From Acidimicrobiaceae bacterium (GTDB lineage Bacteria > Actinomycetota > Acidimicrobiia > Acidimicrobiales > RAAP-2), in assembly GCA_003167415.1 (NCBI GenBank), contig PMTF01000006.1, positions 1 to 64,000 on the forward strand: a stretch of DNA of 64,000 nt, read 5' to 3'. Under the pieces are notes generated by a model. The model worked only from the letters and a program-made list of their open reading frames with translations. It was not told the origin of the DNA and did not search any database. A program made the translations under genes and the position numbers. Positions 63,996-64,000 of the stretch are shown piece by piece (positions within the stretch are counted from its first letter, which is position 1; each line of letters opens with the position of its first letter).

Positions 63996-64000
63996 TAACG

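Overview
The window looks like chromosomal DNA from a high-GC actinobacterium, plausibly of the Acidimicrobiia. The reasons are a mycothiol-type (MDMPI/DinB) protein, PadR and DUF4232 families in several copies, an Ada-AlkA fusion, and a secreted sedolisin (S53), a protease family often active at acid pH. The lineage is inferred from gene families only. Several genes appear leaderless, with a -10 box 6-7 nt before the start codon; others have clear Shine-Dalgarno sites.

0-12.3 kb: a tRNA-Gly 3' fragment is followed by a giant secreted S53 protease with a beta-propeller inserted in its catalytic domain, five Fn3 repeats and an OmpA-like end; it carries a frameshift. Next come GNAT-like, GrpB and methyltransferase genes, then a run of three DUF4232 exported proteins with their own signal peptidase I. 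12-16.8 kb: two paralogous PadR/membrane-protein pairs flank a GntR-ABC exporter operon. 16.8-19 kb: a DHA2 multidrug exporter and its TetR regulator share an operator sequence. 19-22 kb: a DNA alkylation repair operon (Ada-AlkA, Ogt, TfoX-like). 22-28.6 kb: assorted housekeeping and stress genes, including an ArsR/SRPBCC pair whose start codon lies inside a perfect 20-bp palindrome. 28.7-32.8 kb: lon behind a CIRCE element, a peroxiredoxin, a DsbA-like thiol oxidoreductase and a 40-residue membrane protein.

32.9-41 kb: a complete alpha-glucoside uptake locus. It has a GH13 hydrolase divergent from a LacI regulator, a binding protein, two permeases (MalF-like with an inserted extracytoplasmic carboxypeptidase-regulatory domain) and an MsmX/UgpC-type ATPase. 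41.3-44.3 kb: a sulfur-stress operon with a CstR-like repressor and its operator, a CoA-disulfide reductase/rhodanese fusion, an unlisted 59-residue Cys-rich protein and a methyltransferase.

44.4-64 kb: an accessory mosaic. Groups of one to three genes are separated by attachment-site-like remnants: 3' halves of tRNA-Glu (two copies, 45 of 46 bases identical), a tRNA-Ser-like and a tRNA-Gly remnant, 57-bp imperfect direct repeats around a DeoR/MFS pair, tRNA-end-like repeats around an SGNH gene, arm-type direct repeats, an IS30 scar and a GTCGG-type dispersed repeat. The right end holds a tyrosine integrase among unknown membrane and HEAT-like proteins. The region reads as repeated tRNA-targeted integration followed by decay, and it is the most interesting part of the window.
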